Position numbers and translations under genes: made by a program. Below are positions 7,421-11,836 of a DNA stretch of 11,836 nucleotides, piece after piece; positions within the stretch are counted from its first letter, which is position 1, and each line of letters opens with the position of its first letter. This DNA comes from Fidelibacterota bacterium UBA7300. GTDB taxonomy: Bacteria; Fidelibacterota; Marinisomatia; Marinisomatales; UBA2128. A model generated the notes under the pieces. It worked only from the letters and a program-made list of their open reading frames with translations, ran no database searches and was not told the DNA's origin. The DNA is taken from assembly GCA_002471865.1 (NCBI GenBank), contig DKQU01000088.1, positions 2,163 through 13,998 of the forward strand, written 5' to 3'.

Positions 7421-9756
7421 CCTAATTTGTCTCTCAAGCCACTCTCCCACGCATCTTTCCCTGCTGCAACAGGTAAATCCACAACATTGTTTATTTTAAG
7501 AATTGCTTCAGTGGTTGTTTTTCCAATCTCTTTTATATCAATTCCGCGTGATGAAAAGATTTTCCTTAGAGCTTCAATATTGTCTGGAGCCACTTCCAAC
7601 ACAAAGCCGCCCGATTCTGAAAATAGTAATTTTTCTATGCGATGCTCACCCGGAATAGTAACGTTACATCCTTTACCGTTGTGAAAGCTCATCTCTGCCA
7701 GAGCAGCAGCGATGCCTCCCTCGGAGATATCGTGGCAGGAGAGGACGAGACTGGCTGAGATGGCATCGGTAACTGCGAATATTTGGGCTTCGATTTCTGT
7801 GAAATCCGGTTGGGGTACATTTGAGCCCAGTTCATTATGCAGAGCGTAATAGATGCTCCCGCCGCATTCATTTTTCCGTTTACCCACCATCAGCACTATT
7901 GAGTCGTCCCGCTTGAAGTGTGGTGTAACAGCTCGAGTCGCATCTTCCATTTTACCCACGCAGGCGATGATTGGACTGGGTGGTATGGCGCCGTTGCGCG
8001 ATTCGTTGTAGAAAGAGACATTTCCCGCGATGATAGGAGTAGCTTCGTTCGGATGATCTTTCAGGTGGATGTTTTTGCACGCCTCGGCTACGCCACGGGC
8101 AGCTTCCGCAAACTGTCCCATCTGATCTTCTTTTTCCGGATTGCCGAAACAGAGGCAGTCACTGATTGCGGCAGGTATGGCTCCTACAGCGGCCACATTT
8201 CGCATGGACTCCGCAACAGCGTTCACCGCTCCCCAGTAGGAGTCAATTTTACCGTACCGGGGATTATTGTCTGTAGAAAGAGCAATGCCCGCGGTGCGAA
8301 TCTCTTCCGGGAAATCATCGCTGTTGAACGGCTGCATGACACCTGCATCCGCTTCACCGCTTTCCACTCGAGTGCGACCCTGAACCTGCTTGTCGTAAGT
8401 CTCAAAAATGGGTTGCCGTGAAGCGACATTTTCGTGAGACAATATTTTTTGAAGAACATCATTGTAGTCATCCGGTTCAGAAATGTTCGGCTCGGCCGCA
8501 TCTAAGTCTGCCTTGGAAAATGGGCGATTATAAAGGAGTCCCTTGGTCACCTGCTCTGCAGGAGCATCTATGATAATTTCCCCGTTAGAATGAACAATAT
8601 ATTGTTTATCATTTCGGATCTTTCCCACAACTCTTGCCTCTGCTCCTTTAGACGTTTCCGGAAAGTCAAAAGTACTATTGTAATGTTCCAAAATAACCGG
8701 TGTCAATTCCGGATGAACAACCCACATGAAGCGCTCCTGTGTTTCGGAACAGAGAATGACAGACGGATGAAGATTATCCATGCTTACGTGTGCCTGATCA
8801 AGAAAAACTTCAGCGCCGTATCCCGCACTATCTGCCAGTTCGACACTTGCACAGGCGATACCGCCGGCTCCCAAATCTTTGAACCCGATCTTGTCCATGT
8901 CTCCACGTTCCTTGAGGAGATTGAAAAGGGCGTATGTCGATTTCAAAATATGTCGTTCCAGAAATGCGTTCGGTTCCTGAACGGCGGCTTTTTTCGACTC
9001 CTTCTCCTCTTCATTCAGCTCCAGAGAAGCAAAACTTGCTCCGCCAAACCCGCTATTGTCAGTGGGCTTTCCAACAAGAATTAAGTCGTATCCATCCGCA
9101 TTTTCCGGAGCAGTGGAGTGGATAACTTCATCTTCCCGGACAATACCCAGTGTAACCACAGTCACCAGACAATTATCGTTATACCCCTCATCATAGTAGA
9201 GGTCGCCGCATAGATTTGGAATTCCAAGGGGATTCCCATAACCGGCGATCCCTGCCACCACCCCTTCGTGAATCCATTTTGTCTTTGGGGAACTGATATC
9301 GCCAAACCGAAGACCGTCTGCCACTGCGATGACTTTTGCTCCCATGCAGCAGACGTCCCGTACATTCCCGCCGATGCCAGTGGCTGCCCCTTCATATGGT
9401 ACAATCTGGGATGGATGATTGTGGGATTCATGACTCATCACCACACAGTAGCGGTTTCCTTTTTTATCGGTAGCAACGGCAACAACTCCGGCATCTTCCT
9501 TTGCACCCAAGACAACCGTCGGTCCATCAGTTATGAATTGCCTTAGATGAGGACGACTGCTTTTATAAGAGGAATGCTCTGAACCTTGGATGGACCATAA
9601 TACACATTCTGCCAGAGATGGCGGTCTCTTTAGTATTTCATTCTGGATTTTGATGATCTCTTTCGGCGTCAGAGCGAGGCCATTCTCCGCAAGCGTAGAG
9701 AGAATTTCGTCAGAAGTGAGCGAGTTAAAATCTATGGTTTCGGATGTAAAAGTCAA
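7417..9756 (-). CDS. purL: FGAM synthase large subunit, short PurS-dependent form
   Basis: PurL amidates FGAR to FGAM with ATP and ammonia from PurQ, step 4. At about 779 residues it is the small form (Bacillus 742), lacking the N-terminal PurS-like and C-terminal glutaminase domains of the roughly 1,300-residue E. coli enzyme, so it needs PurQ and PurS partners. Visible: GSEHSSYK (58-65; usually SEHCSYK, with catalytic His kept and Cys replaced by Ser), ESHNHPS (110-116) with GAATGIGG (123-130), FKDLGAGGIACASVELA (292-308) and a second repeat with FGNPEK, AGNVSFYNES and CHDISEGG. I chose the TTG at 9756 because TTGA overlaps the purA stop by 4 nt, matching other junctions; an ATG at 9819 would overlap purA by 67 nt and add 21 residues. 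The start is moderately sure and the function certain. Confidence 0.95.
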   Translation of the reverse strand: MTFTSETIDFNSLTSDEILSTLAENGLALTPKEIIKIQNEILKRPPSLAECVLWSIQGSEHSSYKSSRPHLRQFITDGPTVVLGAKEDAGVVAVATDKKGNRYCVVMSHESHNHPSQIVPYEGAATGIGGNVRDVCCMGAKVIAVADGLRFGDISSPKTKWIHEGVVAGIAGYGNPLGIPNLCGDLYYDEGYNDNCLVTVVTLGIVREDEVIHSTAPENADGYDLILVGKPTDNSGFGGASFASLELNEEEKESKKAAVQEPNAFLERHILKSTYALFNLLKERGDMDKIGFKDLGAGGIACASVELADSAGYGAEVFLDQAHVSMDNLHPSVILCSETQERFMWVVHPELTPVILEHYNSTFDFPETSKGAEARVVGKIRNDKQYIVHSNGEIIIDAPAEQVTKGLLYNRPFSKADLDAAEPNISEPDDYNDVLQKILSHENVASRQPIFETYDKQVQGRTRVESGEADAGVMQPFNSDDFPEEIRTAGIALSTDNNPRYGKIDSYWGAVNAVAESMRNVAAVGAIPAAISDCLCFGNPEKEDQMGQFAEAARGVAEACKNIHLKDHPNEATPIIAGNVSFYNESRNGAIPPSPIIACVGKMEDATRAVTPHFKRDDSIVLMVGKRKNECGGSIYYALHNELGSNVPQPDFTEIEAQIFAVTDAISASLVLSCHDISEGGIAAALAEMSFHNGKGCNVTIPGEHRIEKLLFSESGGFVLEVAPDNIEALRKIFSSRGIDIKEIGKTTTEAILKINNVVDLPVAAGKDAWESGLRDKLG

Positions 9757-11069
9757 ATGTCCGATCGTATGATAGTTTGTGTTCGCTCTGGGCCGAGAGA
9801 GATAATAGTGATTGGGCAATTAACTTCATTCTCAATGAATTCTATATAACGCTGCATGGACATTGGAAGACTGTCATATCCTTTATTACAATAATTATCG
9901 ATATCTTCCGGAGTTGTTTCTTCCCACCCTTCCAACTCAACAGTAATCGGCTCTGCTCGTCGTATTTTCTCGAGGCTTGCCGGCATTTCCGTAAAATGTT
10001 CTTCGCCGATATTATAAGCTGTGCAGATGTGAATTGGATTAAATCCTGACAGGATATCAAGTTTTGTAAGAGCGATTTCGGTGAGACCGTGAACACGAAC
10101 AGCCTGTCGTAACTGGACAAGATCAAGGTAGCCGATCCGCCGAGGTCTACCGGTTGTAGTGCCAAACTCATGTCCTTTTTCGCGAAGTCTGACTGCCACG
10201 TCATCGGTTTGTTCGGTGGTAAAAGGACTGATGCCGACACGTGTAACATATGCTTTGGCCACACCGATAACACGCCGGTCACCGTTTAATCCTACTCCAG
10301 ATCCAGTTGAAGCATGTCCCGCCGCCATATTAGAACTTGTGGTGTGAGGATAGAGGCCGTGGTCCACATCAAGTGACATCCCCTGAGCGCCCTCAAAGAG
10401 GAATAATTTTCCCTTTTGATAACCACGGTAGAGCTCCAGTTCAGTATCAGCCAAATATTCTTTCAGCCTTTCACCGTAATCCAAATATTCAGTATAGATA
10501 CTGTCAAAGCTAAGGTCGAAACGAGATTCGAAGGCGCCCTCAATTACATTTTTGTTGAAAGAAAAAGCTTTGGTGAGTTTTTCCTCAAAAATGGCCGGCT
10601 CTAGCAGATCACCCATACGGATACCGTGGCGATACATTTTGTCAGCATAAACCGGAGCGATGCCTCGCTTGGTACTCCCTGCCGCCAACTCTCCCTGATG
10701 CCCTGTGAGGCATTCATCCATTATGATATGATAAGGCATGATGACATGAGCTCTTTCGCTAATCATCAATTTTGGCTCTATTTGCCGCTCCTTGAGTGAC
10801 GCAATCTCAGAAAGAAGCACTTTTGGGTCAACTACAACTCCAGCACCGATGACAGACAGAGGATGAGAATAAAGTACTCCCGAGGGAATCAGGTGTAACT
10901 TATAGACTTCATCGCCAACAATAACCGTATGTCCGGCATTGTTACCTCCCTGAAATCGAACGACGTAGTCACACTCACCGGCAAAGAAGTCCGTGATTTT
11001 ACCTTTGCCTTCATCTCCCCACTGGGCACCAACTATAATAGTAGTTTGAGACAGCTTGGATTTAGACAT
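9753..11069 (-). CDS. purA: Adenylosuccinate synthetase, first gene of the pur cluster
   Basis: PurA joins IMP and aspartate using GTP to form adenylosuccinate, the first step from IMP to AMP; PurB finishes it. The 438-residue length is typical. Motifs in order: GAQWGDEGKGK (14-24, with catalytic Asp and the GTP loop), GGNNAGHT (41-48, catalytic His), GSTKRGIAP (131-139; usual TGRGIGP, with Ala for the last Gly), FEGAQGMSLDVDHG (225-238), FGTTTGRPRR (302-311, IMP site), TKLDIL (335-340) and LGPERTQTI (425-433). The ATG at 11069 gives the expected N-terminus. It has no recognisable Shine-Dalgarno sequence; an AT-rich stretch precedes it. The stop overlaps the proposed purL start. Its place at the head of a de novo cluster, away from the usual stand-alone locus, is uncommon. 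Confidence 0.96.
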   Translation of the reverse strand: MSKSKLSQTTIIVGAQWGDEGKGKITDFFAGECDYVVRFQGGNNAGHTVIVGDEVYKLHLIPSGVLYSHPLSVIGAGVVVDPKVLLSEIASLKERQIEPKLMISERAHVIMPYHIIMDECLTGHQGELAAGSTKRGIAPVYADKMYRHGIRMGDLLEPAIFEEKLTKAFSFNKNVIEGAFESRFDLSFDSIYTEYLDYGERLKEYLADTELELYRGYQKGKLFLFEGAQGMSLDVDHGLYPHTTSSNMAAGHASTGSGVGLNGDRRVIGVAKAYVTRVGISPFTTEQTDDVAVRLREKGHEFGTTTGRPRRIGYLDLVQLRQAVRVHGLTEIALTKLDILSGFNPIHICTAYNIGEEHFTEMPASLEKIRRAEPITVELEGWEETTPEDIDNYCNKGYDSLPMSMQRYIEFIENEVNCPITIISLGPERTQTIIRSDI

Positions 11070-11245
11070 TAATAAAAAGTGTTATAAAATAGTAATTGGG
11101 TGGCTGTGCTGTTTTGGAATCAATTTTGGTTTTTAATTGGTTCAATTGTTTCTCTTTAAGGAAATAGGAAAGGTAAAGTTTACATTCTTGTAATGAAAAG
11201 TGGAACGTGAAAATCAGACGATTTAGCAAAAAATAATAATTTTGT
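11070..11245 (-). promoter_or_regulatory. Intergenic region expected to hold the pur operon promoter and leader
   Basis: This 176-nt AT-rich spacer separates the transporter gene from purA and is the only place in the window where the operon promoter could lie outside a gene. The best -10-like hexamer is TATAAC at 11081-11086, with no convincing -35 at 16-18 nt upstream. If it is used, the 5' leader would be only a few nucleotides and purA would be nearly leaderless, which fits its lack of a Shine-Dalgarno sequence. I see no purine or PreQ1 riboswitch core and no match to the Bacillus PurBox or E. coli PurR operator that I would defend. An imperfect inverted repeat at 11114-11145 is listed separately. 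Read-through from the transporter gene is possible because no clear terminator is present. Confidence 0.35.
11114..11145 (-). repeat. Imperfect inverted repeat upstream of purA
   Basis: The arms are 11135-11145 and 11114-11125, spaced by 9 nt. On the minus strand they read TTGAACCAATT and AATTGATTCCAA: ten pairs with one mismatch and one bulged C. The repeat lies 44-76 nt before the purA start, a plausible position for an operator or a leader hairpin. It lacks a following T-run, so it is not a good intrinsic terminator. AT-rich sequence produces such repeats easily, and I cannot assign it to a known regulator. Confidence 0.35.
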
Positions 11246-11836
11246 TTAAGCGGTTGGTAAAATCCCCCTAGTTCTGTTTATTATGTAGACAGCTACCATC
11301 GCCAATAATCCACCCGCAACCGTTGAAACTTCCAATGTTTCCTTCAGAAAAATCATGCTAAAAATAACAGCACTAAGCGGCACAGTGAATATGAAAGCAC
11401 TGGCTCTCTCTGAGCCGAGGATGACCGTACCGTAGAAATAGACTGTAGTACCAAAAACCATAGAACCGAACGTTACCAGAAGAAAATTAAGCCAGAAAAC
11501 CCAGTCGTATGAGAATATCGAAGTGATGTTGTAGTCAGCAGCAAAAGGATAGGAGAGAATAGCAGCGAGGGAAAAGGTCCAGAAGCCGTAGGCAAGGGTG
11601 GGAATATCGTCTTTAGCCTTGGACGTTATAACGGTCAAGAAACCCCACGATAGGGAACAGATAACAAAGTAGGTATTCCCACTAGTTGTAAGCTCATCGA
11701 AGTTGAAGGTCCATACTTGCAGGATGAGAACACCGCCCACAAGTCCTAACAGTAATCCAATAATTTCTCTCTGGAGAGGCATTCTTCTGGCGACTAAAAT
11801 GGCTAAAATAAATGTAAACAGAGGATTCATAGTTGG
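11246..11836 (-). CDS. EamA/DMT-superfamily transporter, C-terminal 196 residues
   Basis: The frame is open from the right edge to a TAA at 11246, so the N-terminal part lies outside; the family is usually about 290-300 residues with ten helices in two EamA repeats. What remains is strongly hydrophobic: the end of the first repeat (NPLFTFILA, then a helix at about 25-41) and a full second repeat with segments near 56-71, 81-96, 112-137, 145-163 and 170-186. The PLSAVIFSMIFLKETL stretch (153-168) matches the P-L-x-A...-G-E helix pair typical of EamA proteins. It sits in the inner membrane and probably exports or imports a small metabolite, but substrate cannot be read from sequence. It points the same way as the pur genes, 176 nt upstream of purA, so a link to purine metabolism is only positional. 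Confidence 0.88.
   Translation of the reverse strand, partial: PTMNPLFTFILAILVARRMPLQREIIGLLLGLVGGVLILQVWTFNFDELTTSGNTYFVICSLSWGFLTVITSKAKDDIPTLAYGFWTFSLAAILSYPFAADYNITSIFSYDWVFWLNFLLVTFGSMVFGTTVYFYGTVILGSERASAFIFTVPLSAVIFSMIFLKETLEVSTVAGGLLAMVAVYIINRTRGILPTA

Noticed and set aside
7421..7450. Upstream ATG extending purM by ten residues
   Set aside because: PurM proteins normally begin at SKINYKSAGVD; the GTG at 7420 reproduces that and overlaps the purL stop by GTGA.
7918..8421. Plus-strand open frame of 167 codons
   Set aside because: Lies wholly inside purL on the other strand, has no recognisable domain and an unnatural composition; shadow of the purL coding pattern. The same applies to the frame at 8590-9084.
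9757..9819. Upstream ATG extending purL by 21 residues into purA
   Set aside because: Would overlap purA by 67 nt, and the extra residues match nothing in PurL; the TTG at 9756 gives a 4-nt stop-start overlap as at other junctions.
11173..11193. Two overlapping palindromes (GTAAAGTTTAC and TTACA-TTCT-TGTAA) as operators
   Set aside because: Short, AT-rich and expected by chance in this spacer; no second copy in the window and no known regulator match.
11211..11224. Short hairpin AAATC-GTCT-GATTT as a terminator for the transporter gene
   Set aside because: Only five mostly A-T pairs and no proper T-run after it on either strand; too weak to call an intrinsic terminator.
11070..11245. Purine (guanine/adenine) riboswitch before purA
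   Set aside because: No conserved junction or loop-loop sequences of the purine riboswitch, and the spacer lacks a three-way junction fold that I can trace.

Overview
The window is one long, tightly packed de novo purine biosynthesis operon, read entirely from the minus strand (transcription runs from high to low coordinates). In transcription order it holds the C-terminal part of an EamA/DMT-type membrane transporter (11836-11246), a 176-nt AT-rich spacer, then purA, purL, purM, a purQ-purS fusion, purC, purE, purB, purF and the first 292 codons of purD, which runs off the left edge. I see no plus-strand gene, RNA gene, insertion sequence, CRISPR array or horizontally acquired island. The only gene-free stretches are the 176-nt spacer before purA and a 52-nt gap between purM and purQ; every other junction overlaps or is within 3 nt.

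The genes cover steps 1 (PurF), 2 (PurD), 4 (PurL + PurQ/PurS), 5 (PurM), 6 (PurE), 7 (PurC) and 8 (PurB) of IMP synthesis, plus both enzymes of the IMP-to-AMP branch (PurA, and PurB a second time). Missing from the window are step 3 (PurN or PurT) and steps 9-10 (PurH), which may lie beyond purD or elsewhere. There is no purK, which fits the finding that PurE is the class II (CO2-using, metazoan/Treponema-like) AIR carboxylase and does not need N5-CAIR.

The enzymes form a mosaic of subfamilies. PurF has an E. coli-like sequence but keeps the four cysteines that bind an Fe-S cluster in Bacillus-type enzymes. PurB is of the E. coli type. PurC is the long, yeast Ade1-like form. PurE is class II and ends early. 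PurL is the short Bacillus-type form, so it needs a separate PurS, and that PurS appears to be fused to the C-terminus of PurQ, possibly as a tandem pseudo-dimer. Moderate base composition and weak Shine-Dalgarno use do not identify a phylum. I would guess an uncultured, possibly marine, Gram-negative bacterium, perhaps FCB-related, at low confidence.

This is mainly a core metabolic region. The items most worth a second look are the PurQ-PurS fusion, the class II PurE without PurK and its translational coupling to PurC, the Fe-S ligands in an E. coli-like PurF, and an inverted repeat whose downstream arm contains the purQ start codon in the only internal gap of the operon.
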